Source: JALYNX01 sp963749415 (GTDB lineage Bacteria > Actinomycetota > Acidimicrobiia > Spongiisociales > ZC4RG35). From it: DNA of 64,000 nt. Both the position numbers and the translations under genes were made by a program. Below the pieces are notes generated by a model, which was not told the origin of the DNA, did no database searches, and worked only from the letters and a program-made list of their open reading frames with translations. This document shows, in pieces, positions 42,444 through 50,874 of this stretch; within the stretch, counting starts at the first letter, position 1, and each line of letters starts with the position of its first letter. Location: the NCBI GenBank assembly GCA_963749415.1, contig CAVVMG010000001.1, positions 1,302,001 to 1,366,000 on the forward strand, in the 5' to 3' direction.

Positions 42444-45054
42444 GGACTGCCTGGGCCGCTGCCAGGCGGGCGCCCTCGATGCGGGGAGGGCTGCAAGAGA
42501 CGTAGTCGAGGCCCAGCTCCTCGACGAAGGCAATCGATTTCGGGTCCCCGCCGTGCTCCCCGCAGACCCCAACCACGAGTTTCGGGTTGGCCTCCAGCCC
42601 TTCACGCGCGGCAACGCTCACCAACCTCCCGACGCCTGCGCGATCCAGGGTCTGGAACGGGTCGCTGGAGAAGATCCCTTGCTCCAAGTAGTCGCGGAGG
42701 AAGAGCCCCTCGGCGTCGTCCCGGCTCAGGCCGTAGGTCATCTGGGTCAGGTCGTTGGTGCCGAAGGAGAAGAAGTCGGCGACGCGTGCGATCGCCCCGG
42801 CGGTGAGAGCCGCCCTCGGGAGCTCGATCATCGTGCCGATGGGCACTTCGAGCGCGATTCCCGAATCCCCGGCGGCCCGGGCTAGTTCTTCCTCGATGAC
42901 CTCGCGCATCCGGATCAACTCTTCGACATCGGCTACCAGGGGGATCATGATCTCGAGGTGGGGCTCGCCCTTTGCCTCGTGCCGCCGGACCAGGGCCTTG
43001 GCGGCAGCCCGTGCCTGCATCCGGTACAAGTCGTCCACCATCAGCCCGAGCCTGACCCCCCGCAGGCCCAGCATCGGGTTGTCCTCCTCCCATTTTGCAA
43101 CCTGGTCCGACATCGATTGCAGGTCGTCGATCGGGTGACCTTCCTTGGCCCGATTCCGCATCTCGTGCTCCAGTTCGAGACGGGACGGCAAGAACTCATG
43201 GAGAGGCGGGTCGAGCAGCCTGATCACCACCGGCAGCCCGTCCATCGCCTCGAGCAGCCCTTCGAAATCACTGATTTGGAGGCGTTCCAACTCGTCGAGC
43301 GCGCTCGCCCGCTTGTCCATGTCGTCGGTGAGGATGATCTCCTGGACCACCGCGATCCGATCACCGAGGAACATGTGCTCGGTCCGGGCCAGGCCGATCC
43401 CCTCGGCTCCGCGTTCCCGGGCATCACGCGCGTCATCGGCGATGTCGGCATTGGCGCGGATCCCCAGCTTGCGGATCTCGTCGGCCCACGACAACAACTC
43501 CTTGAGCTCTGGAATCGGCTCCGGCTCGACGAGGTCGACAGGTCCGAGGAAGAGGGCGCCGGTCGTGCCGTCGATGGTCACCACCTCGCCGGTGTGGAAC
43601 TCATGGCCGGCGACGGTTGCTTTCCCGGCGCCGGCGTCGACGGTGAGCGCGGCGACCCCGGTGACAGCGGGTTTGCCCATGCCCCTCGCCACCACCGCGG
43701 CGTGTGACGTCTTCCCTCCCTGACTGGTGAGGATGCCGATCGCGGCGATCATCCCATGGATGTCGTCCGGGGTGGTCTCCGACCGCACCAGGATCACAGA
43801 TTCACCCTCTCTTGCACGCTCCACTGCATCATCGGAGGAGAAGACGGCGGCGCCGGTGGCTGCCCCCGGGGAGGCGGCGACGCCCCGGGCGATCGCAGCT
43901 GCCCGGGAGACGTGGTCGGCGATACGGGGCCGGTAGAGCTGCTCCAGCGATGCCGGGTCTACGCGGCCCACCGCCGTTGGCCGATCGATCAGCCCTTCCG
44001 CCACCATCCCCACCGCCATCCGCACCGCCGCCGGAGCGGTCCGCTTTCCAGCTCGTGTCTGCAGGATGTAGAGGGTGTCCCTTTCGATGGTGAACTCGAT
44101 GTCGCACATGTCCCGGTAGTGCTCCTCGAGGCCCTCCATGATCTGGAGCAGTTGGGCGTGGCATCGGGGGTGGAGCCCGGCGAGGTCGTCGAGCCTGAGG
44201 GTGTTCCTGACGCCGGCAACCACGTCTTCGCCCTGGGCGCGGGGGAGGTAGTCGCCATAGATCGCCCGAGCGCCGGTGGACGGGTCTCGGGTGAAGCAGA
44301 CCCCGGTGCCGGAGTCCTCACCCAGGTCGCCGAACACCATCATCTGGACATTGGCCGCTGTTCCCAGATCGTCAGGTATCGCGTTGATGCGCCGGTACTC
44401 GATGGCTCGTTTGGTGTTCCAGGAATGGAACACCGCCTCGATCGCCCCTTTCAGTTGCTGGACTGGGTCTTGGGGGAGCTCACCAGGGCGGTGCTCCTCG
44501 ACGATGGACTGGAACCGCCTGGTGGCCTCCTCCAGATCACCGGCGCTGAGCTCGGAATCGTCGACGACGCCCGCCGCTTCCCGCAGCTCGGTCAGAACAT
44601 CCTGGAACTCCGCTGCATCGACCCCGAGGACGACGTCGCCATACATCTGGACGAAGCGCCGGTAGACATCCCAGGCGAAATGCGTGTCGCCTGACCAGAC
44701 CGCCAGGATCTCCACCACCTCGTCGTTGATGCCGAGGTTGAGGATGGTGTCCATCATCCCCGGCATCGAAAATTTGGCGCCGGAGCGGACCGACAGCAGC
44801 AGCGGAGCCGGCCCACCCCCGAATGAGCGGCCGGTCATCTCTTCGAGCCGGGAGACGGCGGATCGCACCTCGTCCCAGAGGTCTGCCGGCACCTCACCGG
44901 CGTCCATGGCGAGCCTGCAAACCTCGGTGGTGATCGTGAACCCGGGTGGGACCGGGAGGCCGAGGAAGGTCATCCGGGCAAGCCCGGCTCCCTTTCCCCC
45001 GAGCAGGTCCCGGTCCGACCCGTCTGTGTCAGCGAAATCGTGGAGATGTGGCAA
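42421..45054 (-). CDS. ppdK: Pyruvate, phosphate dikinase
   Basis: 877 residues from the TTG at 45054, full length for PPDK. It interconverts pyruvate + ATP + Pi with PEP + AMP + PPi. The ATP-grasp domain begins LLGGKGAGLARMTFLGLPVP. The swivelling phospho-His domain has TSQGGKTSHAAVVARGMGKP. The PEP-binding C-terminal barrel has GIGLARTEHMFLG, MIPLVADVEELIRMREVIEE and FSFGTNDLTQMTYGLSRDD. With the membrane pyrophosphatase HppA, pyrophosphate made here can be used to pump ions (inference). It is divergent from the DUF417-like gene. Confidence 0.97.
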   Translation of the reverse strand: MPHLHDFADTDGSDRDLLGGKGAGLARMTFLGLPVPPGFTITTEVCRLAMDAGEVPADLWDEVRSAVSRLEEMTGRSFGGGPAPLLLSVRSGAKFSMPGMMDTILNLGINDEVVEILAVWSGDTHFAWDVYRRFVQMYGDVVLGVDAAEFQDVLTELREAAGVVDDSELSAGDLEEATRRFQSIVEEHRPGELPQDPVQQLKGAIEAVFHSWNTKRAIEYRRINAIPDDLGTAANVQMMVFGDLGEDSGTGVCFTRDPSTGARAIYGDYLPRAQGEDVVAGVRNTLRLDDLAGLHPRCHAQLLQIMEGLEEHYRDMCDIEFTIERDTLYILQTRAGKRTAPAAVRMAVGMVAEGLIDRPTAVGRVDPASLEQLYRPRIADHVSRAAAIARGVAASPGAATGAAVFSSDDAVERAREGESVILVRSETTPDDIHGMIAAIGILTSQGGKTSHAAVVARGMGKPAVTGVAALTVDAGAGKATVAGHEFHTGEVVTIDGTTGALFLGPVDLVEPEPIPELKELLSWADEIRKLGIRANADIADDARDARERGAEGIGLARTEHMFLGDRIAVVQEIILTDDMDKRASALDELERLQISDFEGLLEAMDGLPVVIRLLDPPLHEFLPSRLELEHEMRNRAKEGHPIDDLQSMSDQVAKWEEDNPMLGLRGVRLGLMVDDLYRMQARAAAKALVRRHEAKGEPHLEIMIPLVADVEELIRMREVIEEELARAAGDSGIALEVPIGTMIELPRAALTAGAIARVADFFSFGTNDLTQMTYGLSRDDAEGLFLRDYLEQGIFSSDPFQTLDRAGVGRLVSVAAREGLEANPKLVVGVCGEHGGDPKSIAFVEELGLDYVSCSPPRIEGARLAAAQAVLSEETVD

Positions 45055-45164
45055 GTCCCGGCTCCGATGGGCGAAACATCGCCAAGCTAACCAGTCGCCC
45101 TCGGTGCGGGCAGGTGCCCGTGACGAAACAATGTCGGGTCTTTGCGACGCTGGGGGGCGACGGA

Positions 45165-45650
45165 ATGAGATTTGGCGGCAGGCGGGGCTGGAAGCAAGAT
45201 CAGCTGATGGCCACGCTGATCGATCGGGTTGATGGAGCCGTCATCCCATTCCTCCGTCGGTGGGGGGTTCCCACCCTTCGCGTCTCGCTCGCCATCGTCT
45301 TCATCTGGTTCGGGGCGCTGAAGATCCTCGGAGTCTCGCCGGTGGTCGACCTGGTGGCGTCGACGATCTACTGGGTGGACCCCGACTGGTTCGTTCCAGT
45401 CTTGGGAGTCGTCGAAGTGGCGGTCGGTGTCGGGCTCGCCGGCCGGTGGGGCCTGCGGCTGGTGCTGCTGGTGCTCGCCGCCCAGATGCTCGGCACCTTC
45501 CTCGTCTTCTTCCTACTCCCCGGGATCGCCTTTCAGGACGGCAACCCGCTCAAGCTCACTGTGGAGGGCGAGTTTGTGATCAAGAACCTGGTCCTGTTGG
45601 CGGCGGCGATGGTCGTCGGCGCCAACATCGGCTCGGACGAGGAGATCTAG
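45165..45650 (+). CDS. DUF417/DoxX-like membrane protein
   Basis: 161 residues from the ATG at 45165; ATG 45207 is an alternative start. Four membrane helices are visible: PTLRVSLAIVFIWFGALKIL, WFVPVLGVVEVAVGVGLAG, LVLLVLAAQMLGTFLVFFLL and FVIKNLVLLAAAMVVGANIG. The order of motifs (VFIWFGALK, NPLKLTVEGEFVIKNLVLL) matches the YkgB/DUF417 branch of DoxX-like proteins. The function is not known. It stands alone between divergent ppdK and the convergent META-domain gene. Confidence 0.78.
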   Translation: MRFGGRRGWKQDQLMATLIDRVDGAVIPFLRRWGVPTLRVSLAIVFIWFGALKILGVSPVVDLVASTIYWVDPDWFVPVLGVVEVAVGVGLAGRWGLRLVLLVLAAQMLGTFLVFFLLPGIAFQDGNPLKLTVEGEFVIKNLVLLAAAMVVGANIGSDEEI

Positions 45651-45657
45651 TGGGCCA

Positions 45658-46083
45658 CTAGGCGGCGTCGTCGACGACGAAGTTGAGCTCCACACCCTCA
45701 CCGGTCAATGTCAGGCTCTCCTCGCTGGCGCTGAATTGGTCGACCAGTGCCATGGCTTCGAGGTATATGGCTTCCGAGTCCATGGCCTCGGCAGGCTCAC
45801 AGGCCATCATCGTCGACCCCATGTCGGTGAAGCTGATCTCGGTCCCGTTGATGGCGTAACCGCCGAAGTAGCTGTTGCAGCCACCGCTACCGCCCACCTG
45901 GTCGCCATCGAAGACCAGGGTGATGGGATGGTCTTCGACGATTGGGATCTCTGCGTCGTTCACAGTGCCCGACTCCAGGCTCCACGCCGACTCGGTGGGG
46001 TCGACGGAGGCCTCTTCCGAAGGCTCGGCACAGGCAGCGAGCAGCAGTCCCAGGACGGCGACGAGGACCAGGGCTTTTCTCAT
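45658..46083 (-). CDS. META-domain lipoprotein (HslJ-like)
   Basis: 141 residues. The signal peptide MRKALVLVAVLGLLLAAC ends in a lipobox with lipid-bearing C18. A META domain follows: VEDHPITLVFDGDQVGGSGG, CNSYFGGYAINGTEISFTD and MGSTMMACEPAEAMDSE. The SGGCNxYFGxY and TxMACE patterns are the family hallmark. META proteins such as HslJ are linked to stress or antibiotic tolerance without a defined activity. It is the end of a short minus-strand stretch with menA and menB upstream. Confidence 0.88.
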   Translation of the reverse strand: MRKALVLVAVLGLLLAACAEPSEEASVDPTESAWSLESGTVNDAEIPIVEDHPITLVFDGDQVGGSGGCNSYFGGYAINGTEISFTDMGSTMMACEPAEAMDSEAIYLEAMALVDQFSASEESLTLTGEGVELNFVVDDAA

Positions 46084-46120
46084 GGTGCTTCGACGCTACA
46101 CCTGCCGTTAGGAGTTCCGA

Positions 46121-46999
46121 TCAAAGGGCAGCGCCGACCGCGAGCAGCACACCGGTCCAGAGGTGCAATTTCCCGTTCATGACCAAGGCCCGGATCAGAG
46201 AGGGCGCGTCGCTGCTCGTGCGCACGATCTGGATTGGTCGGATCGCGTAGGGGACCAGCAACGCGGCGGCGATCGTTGCCATCGGAGTCCAGCCGACAGC
46301 GGCAAAAATCACGATCAGGGCATAGGTGCCTGCGACCAATGTCGTGTAGAGCATCCTGGTCCTCTCCATGCCCAAGATGACCGCCAGGGTCCGCTTCCCG
46401 CTCGCCCGGTCGGTGTCCAGGTCCCGGATGTTGTTGACCACCAGGAGGGCGCTCGCCAGCAGCCCGATCGGTATTGCGAGCAGCCATGAGTCGAGCGGGG
46501 CGGACATGTCGTAGACGTAGCGGCTCCCCACGGTCGCCACCAGGCCGAAGAAGATGAACACGAAGACCTCACCGAGGCCCCGATACCCATACGGGTAAGG
46601 CCCGCCAACGTATCCGAGCATCGCCAGAAGGGACACGATGCCGATGATCAACACCACCGGCCCGGCGATGAGAGCGAGCCCGATCCCGGCGAGAGCGGCC
46701 ACCGCCACCGAGGTGGACACCCCCCACCACATCTGACGTGGGGTGATCCGGCCCAGAGCAACCATCCGCGCCGGGCCGACCCGGTCCGGGCTGTCTGCGC
46801 CCCGTTGGGCGTCCGAGACGTCGTTGGCGAAATTGGCGGCCACCTGGATCGCCAGCGCCGCGATGAGGGTGAGGGCGAACGCATCCCAGCGGAACACCCC
46901 GTCCCCTTGCGCCAGGCCTCCACCCACTGCCACCGGAACCACGGCGGCAGGCAGGGTATGGATCCTCGCCGCCGCCCTCCAGTCCTGGGCAGTGGTCAC
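46121..46999 (-). CDS. menA: 1,4-dihydroxy-2-naphthoate polyprenyltransferase MenA
   Basis: 292 residues from the GTG at 46999, 4 nt after the menB stop; the frame is open to 47071 but that part overlaps menB. It adds the polyprenyl tail to DHNA in menaquinone synthesis. Eight or nine membrane helices are present. The prenyl-diphosphate binding motifs are NFANDVSDAQRGAD and NNIRDLDTDRASGKRTLAV, typical of UbiA-family MenA. RIHTLPAAVVPVAVGGG at the N-terminus also fits. It is cotranscribed with menB. Confidence 0.94.
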   Translation of the reverse strand: MTTAQDWRAAARIHTLPAAVVPVAVGGGLAQGDGVFRWDAFALTLIAALAIQVAANFANDVSDAQRGADSPDRVGPARMVALGRITPRQMWWGVSTSVAVAALAGIGLALIAGPVVLIIGIVSLLAMLGYVGGPYPYGYRGLGEVFVFIFFGLVATVGSRYVYDMSAPLDSWLLAIPIGLLASALLVVNNIRDLDTDRASGKRTLAVILGMERTRMLYTTLVAGTYALIVIFAAVGWTPMATIAAALLVPYAIRPIQIVRTSSDAPSLIRALVMNGKLHLWTGVLLAVGAAL

Positions 47000-47003
47000 C
47001 GGG

Positions 47004-47901
47004 TCAGAAGTGCCAGGGAAAGCGGCGAAAGTCGGGCTCGCGCTGTTCCAGGAATGCGTCCCGACCCTCACTGGCCTCGTCTGTCATGTAGCCGAGCCTG
47101 GTGGCCTCCCCGGCGAAGATCTGCTGGCCCACCAAGCCATCGTCGATCATGTTGAACGCGAACTTCAGCATGCGCTGCGCGGTCGGGCTCTTCTTCGTGA
47201 TCTCCACCCCCCATTCCAGGGCGACCTTTTCCAGATCGACATGAGGGACCACGGCATTCACCATCCCCATCGCATGAGCCTCTTCCGCCGTGTAGGTCCT
47301 GCCCAGAAAGAAGATCTCGCGGCGCTCGTTTCTGACCCACCTGCCGCGCGAGGTAAGCCGACCCGTAGCCGGCGTCGAATGAGGCGACATCTGCGTCGGT
47401 CTGCTTGAAAGCTGCGTGCTCGGCCGAGGCGATCGTCAGGTCGCAGACGACATGAAGGCTGTGCCCGCCACCAACCGCCCAACCGGGGACCACAGCGATG
47501 ACGACCTTGGGCATGAAACGGATCAGCCGTTGCACCTCGAGGATGTGAAGGCGGCCCAAGCGCGCCGGATCCACCGATTCCGGGTCGTCCCCCTCGGCGT
47601 ACTTGTACCCGTCGCGGCCCCGAATCCGCTGGTCGCCTCCTGAGGAGAACGCCCAGCCCCCATCCTTGGGCGAGGGCCCATTACCTGTGAGCAGCACACA
47701 CCCGACGTCGGGGGACTGGCGGGCATGGTCGAGGGCGGCGAACAACTCGTCGACGGTGCGTGGCCGGAAGGCGTTTCGCACCTCGGGGCGGTCGATGGCG
47801 ACCCGCACGACTCCCGACTCGGCGCGGTGATAGGTGACATCGCTGAAGTCGAAACCCGGTACCTGGGACCAGGCCGATGGATCGAACAACTCGGAGACCA
47901 C
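47004..47901 (-). pseudogene. menB: Naphthoate synthase MenB, one frameshift
   Basis: The frame from GTG 47901 gives MVSELFDPSAWSQVPGFDF, GGWAFSSGGDQRIRGRDGYK, VVPGWAVGGGHSLHVVCDLT and FDAGYGSAYLARQVGQKRA. It leaves frame at about 47325. The next frame resumes at REIFFLGRTYTAEEAHAMG and runs through NMIDDGLVGQQIFAGEATRL to stop at 47004 with RRFPWHF. One surplus base in GAGCGCCGCGAGATC (minus strand) explains it; removing one C restores an ordinary ~298-residue MenB. MenB is needed for menaquinone, and menA and menE are intact next door, so a sequence error is the likelier reading. Confidence 0.85.
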
Positions 47902-47932
47902 GGGTCATGAGGATAAGAGGCACAATCCCGCT

Positions 47933-49141
47933 GTGATCGATTGGCTCTCGATGCATGGGCCGGGTGGGGTGTTCCTGGAGACTCCCACCGGTTCCTACAC
48001 CTTCGGTGACGTCATCGAGTCGATCCATCACCGGCCGGTGAGCGGTGTGGAACTGCTCCGCCCACGACCCGATGCCGGGTCGGTCGTCGACATCCTTGCG
48101 GTGATGGCGGGAGGCTCGGCGGTCCTGGCCGGGGCCGACACCGAGGTACCGGACGACATCGATCCCCGCGGTGCCCTGACTGTCATATTCACATCGGGCA
48201 CCACCGGCGGCCCGAAGGGTGTTCGCCTGACTCGTGCCAATTGGGAGGCAGCGGTGCGTGCATCTCAGCAGCACCTCGACAACACTTCCGAGGATGTCTG
48301 GCTCCTGACGATGGGGTTGCACCGGGTCGGCGGGCTTGCTGTCGTCCTCCGCTCCGCGTTGTCCGGGGGTCGGGTGCGGATGCTGCCCAGATTCGATCCC
48401 AGGGAGTTCTCCGCGGCCCTCCGCAGCGGAGTCACCTTCGCCTCGGTGGTGCCCACGATGCTCCATCGCATCCTGCACGTTCATCCCGGGCCCTATCCCC
48501 GGGTGAAGGTGCTGGTGGGTGGAGGCCCGATCCCCGACGGCCTACTGGAACGTGCCGAGCGGGGAGGGCTCAAAGCCCTTCCCAGCTACGGGATGACCGA
48601 GACTTCTGGTCAGGTTGCCACCCTGAGGCCGGGCGCCAATCTCGAGGCCAAGGCCCACCCACTACCCGGGGTGGAGCTCCGGATCGAAGCCGACGGGCGG
48701 ATTGCGGTCCGGGGCTCGATGGTTTCGCCCGGCTATGTGGGTGAGCCCGACCGCGATCGCGGTTCTTGGTTCGTGACCGGCGACCTGGGTGAGCTCGACT
48801 CCGATGGCGCTCTCCGGGTGACGGGCAGGGCAGACGACATCATCGTGAGCGGTGGGGAGAACATCGACCCCGCACCGATCGAGGAGGCCATCGCCTCGAT
48901 CCCGGGTGTCGAGGGGGCCCTGGTGCTCGGTGTTCCCAGCGACGAGTGGGGCATGGAGGTGGCGTGCGTCTTCGAGGGTGCTCTCGACGCGGCCGATGTC
49001 GAGGCCAGGCTCCGGGAACGGCTGAGTGGTGCCCTCATCCCCAAACGGTGGCTGCGCGTGGCGCAGATCCCCACCACTGATCTGGGCAAGCCCGACCGGG
49101 GCCAGGCAATCCGTCTCCTCAGCCGACGCGGCGGGCGATGA
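47933..49141 (+). CDS. menE: o-Succinylbenzoate-CoA ligase MenE
   Basis: 402 residues from the GTG at 47933, divergent from menB with 31 bp between the starts. An ANL-superfamily adenylating enzyme: P-loop-like TVIFTSGTTGGPKGVRL, then LPSYGMTETSGQVATL, FVTGDLGELDSDGAL and the hinge GRADDIIVSGGENIDPAPIE. The conserved C-terminal Lys is in TTDLGKPDRGQ. It is shorter than general acyl-CoA ligases, as MenE usually is. It makes OSB-CoA for MenB. Its 3' end overlaps the convergent O-methyltransferase gene by 23 bp. menC and menD are not in the window. Confidence 0.93.
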   Translation: MIDWLSMHGPGGVFLETPTGSYTFGDVIESIHHRPVSGVELLRPRPDAGSVVDILAVMAGGSAVLAGADTEVPDDIDPRGALTVIFTSGTTGGPKGVRLTRANWEAAVRASQQHLDNTSEDVWLLTMGLHRVGGLAVVLRSALSGGRVRMLPRFDPREFSAALRSGVTFASVVPTMLHRILHVHPGPYPRVKVLVGGGPIPDGLLERAERGGLKALPSYGMTETSGQVATLRPGANLEAKAHPLPGVELRIEADGRIAVRGSMVSPGYVGEPDRDRGSWFVTGDLGELDSDGALRVTGRADDIIVSGGENIDPAPIEEAIASIPGVEGALVLGVPSDEWGMEVACVFEGALDAADVEARLRERLSGALIPKRWLRVAQIPTTDLGKPDRGQAIRLLSRRGGR

Positions 49142-49766
49142 GCACGCCCTGACGGAGCGGCACTGCGACAGCCGCGAAGTCAGAGTCCTCGGCAATGAGC
49201 CGGTTGAAGGCGTCGGTGCCGTGGCCTTCGTCGATCCAGCCGGCCCCTGTCCCGTAGACGTTGTCCGCCAGAACCAGGCCCCCGACCGCGATCAGCGGTT
49301 TGGCGATGGTGAAGTACTGGGGGTACTCGTGCTTGACGGCGTCGATGAAGAGGACGTCGACACTCCCCGGCTCCAGTTCGGAAGCCAGGGCTTCCAGGAC
49401 TTCGATCCCGGCGCCGAGCCTGACCTCGACCCGATCGCTCACGCCGGCTCTTTCGAATTGGTGGCGGGCAAACTCGGCGTGTCGCTCCTCGATCTCGATG
49501 GTGATGAGGCGCCCATCGGGCCTGAGCCCGCGTGCTATCCATATCGCCGAGTACCCGGCCAGGGTCCCCACTTCCAGTGCGAGCCTGCCCGCGGTCATCG
49601 AGGTGAGGATCTGGAGCAGCCTTCCGACGTCGGCACTGACCGCGATGTCCGGAAGGCCGGCGACGACCGCCTCGTCCATCAGCCCGGCCAGGTGCTCGTC
49701 TTCGGCGCCGAAGACTTCGAGGGAGTAGTGCTCCAAGAACTCCCAGCGTTGGGGGGTCATGGTCAT
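49119..49766 (-). CDS. O-methyltransferase (COMT-like, Methyltransf_3)
   Basis: 215 residues. SAM-binding motifs are LALEVGTLAGYSAIWIARGL, LITIEIEERHAEFAR and VDVLFIDAVKHEYPQYFTI, then GGLVLADNVYG. The metal-site pattern D-A-x-K-x-x-Y and the later D-N are those of bacterial divalent-metal O-methyltransferases. The usual DADK reads DAVK here. The substrate is unknown. It lies downstream of vapBC on the same strand, 9 bp after the vapC stop. Confidence 0.88.
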   Translation of the reverse strand: MTMTPQRWEFLEHYSLEVFGAEDEHLAGLMDEAVVAGLPDIAVSADVGRLLQILTSMTAGRLALEVGTLAGYSAIWIARGLRPDGRLITIEIEERHAEFARHQFERAGVSDRVEVRLGAGIEVLEALASELEPGSVDVLFIDAVKHEYPQYFTIAKPLIAVGGLVLADNVYGTGAGWIDEGHGTDAFNRLIAEDSDFAAVAVPLRQGVLIARRVG

Positions 49767-49775
49767 GCGACGACC

Positions 49776-50180
49776 CTACGTCAACGCAACGATGGGCAAA
49801 TCCGTCTGGGTGAAGTCATCCCCGACTGCCAGGATCGCCGCCCCCGTGGATGCTGCAAGCCCGTAGACGAAGCAATCGCCGTAATTGAGCCCTGCCGGAT
49901 GCCGCCCTTTCCCAAATCGCCGCCAGCCATCCAGAGCCAGGTCGGCGATGTCCCGGTCGACATCATGGATCTCGACACGGCCCGCGCGTAGGAATCGTTC
50001 GACGACTGCCGTCCCGACCGGGCCGAGGCGCGCTTCGAGGACAATTCCGAGCTCGACGAGGGTCGCGGCGGACATCATGAGGCGATCGGATTCGTCGATC
50101 GCATGAGCGACCTTTCCTCCGGCAGGCTCCCCGGTCAGCATTGCAAAGACGGCGGAGGTGTCGATCACCACGTCGGTCAT
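49776..50180 (-). CDS. vapC: VapC-type PIN-domain toxin
   Basis: 134 residues. The acidic active site of PIN RNases is complete: D7 (VVIDTSAVFAML), E43 (LVELGIVLEA), D102 (LNYGDCFVYGLA) and D121/D122 (ILAVGDDF). VapC toxins cleave tRNA or rRNA and are held inactive by VapB. The start overlaps the vapB stop by 4 bp, the standard antitoxin-first order. AGLNYGDCFVYGLA groups it with the VapC family best known from mycobacteria. Confidence 0.92.
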   Translation of the reverse strand: MTDVVIDTSAVFAMLTGEPAGGKVAHAIDESDRLMMSAATLVELGIVLEARLGPVGTAVVERFLRAGRVEIHDVDRDIADLALDGWRRFGKGRHPAGLNYGDCFVYGLAASTGAAILAVGDDFTQTDLPIVALT

Positions 50181-50422
50181 CGCGGGAGCCCCGATTCGTC
50201 GAACCCGAGAATCAGGTCTGGACTTCGGTCGTCGAGAACCGGATAGCCGCCGACCTCGGCGACCAGCTCGCGGAGTTTTCGGCTCTTGCTCTGCTGATTG
50301 CGAACCCTCACCAATCGTTCACGCAATGATTCGACGATGGCATCGGTGATCGACTCACCGGTCGCACGCGCCAGCTCTCGAGCCAGGCGATCGGCCTCAT
50401 CATTCTTGATACTCAACGCCAT
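50177..50422 (-). CDS. vapB: VapB-type antitoxin
   Basis: 81 residues from the ATG at 50422; the frame extends to 50470 but the extra 16 residues cover the promoter. The N-terminal half MALSIKNDEADRLARELARA is a ribbon-helix-helix-like DNA-binding part of the Rv0623/PSK-type VapB group. The C-terminal half (KLRELVAEVGGYPVLDDRSP, DLILGFDESGLPR) wraps the toxin. It represses its own operon through the inverted repeats upstream (inference). The -10 box lies so close to the ATG that the message should be nearly leaderless. Confidence 0.88.
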   Translation of the reverse strand: MALSIKNDEADRLARELARATGESITDAIVESLRERLVRVRNQQSKSRKLRELVAEVGGYPVLDDRSPDLILGFDESGLPR

Positions 50423-50430
50423 GAGGAACC

Positions 50431-50458
50431 AGTATAGACAAACGTCTACCCAGGTAGA
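50431..50458 (-). promoter_or_regulatory. vapBC promoter with nested inverted repeats
   Basis: On the minus strand the -10 box TATACT covers 50436-50431, only 9 bp before the vapB ATG. Two overlapping inverted repeats surround it: TAGAC-AAAC-GTCTA (50435-50448) and TCTACC-CA-GGTAGA (50445-50458). They share TCTA and are placed for a VapBC complex to block RNA polymerase. No good -35 is present. Confidence 0.6.
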
Positions 50459-50466
50459 AAGGTGCG

Positions 50467-50874
50467 TCAATCCGGGTCGGGCCGACGCCGTCCCTTCTTC
50501 ACATCGCTCCGCGCTTTCTTCTCCGAGAGTCGCTCCTCACGAGCCTTCTTCGTGGGTTTGGTCTTCTTGCGAGGCTTGGCATCGACCAGGGCGGCCTCCA
50601 ACCGCTCGGCCAGGCGATCCCTCGCGATCTCACGATTGCGCCATTGCGATCGGGTTTCTGCGGCAATGACCTCGACCTTGTCTCCGAAACGCCGGGTCAG
50701 CTTCTCTTGCACCGAGACAGGCAATGACGACCCTCCGATCTGGAAACGGAGGGTGACTGCGGTCTCGTTGCGGTTGGCGTGTTGACCGCCGGGGCCACCG
50801 GACGTGTCGAAGCGCTCCTCGAGCTCGGACTCTGGAATCACCCAATCGCCGAAGGCGACCCCCTCGCCGATCAC
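50467..50874 (-). CDS. arfB: Peptidyl-tRNA hydrolase ArfB (ribosome rescue)
   Basis: 135 residues. It releases stalled ribosomes without a stop codon. The release-factor-like GGQ motif is at residues 29-31 in FDTSGGPGGQHANRNETAV. The long basic C-terminal tail (AKPRKKTKPTKKAREERLSE, KKARSDVKKGRRRPDPD) is the part that enters the empty mRNA channel. The start overlaps the ino1 stop as ATGA. Its stop lies just upstream of the vapBC promoter. Confidence 0.93.
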   Translation of the reverse strand: MIGEGVAFGDWVIPESELEERFDTSGGPGGQHANRNETAVTLRFQIGGSSLPVSVQEKLTRRFGDKVEVIAAETRSQWRNREIARDRLAERLEAALVDAKPRKKTKPTKKAREERLSEKKARSDVKKGRRRPDPD

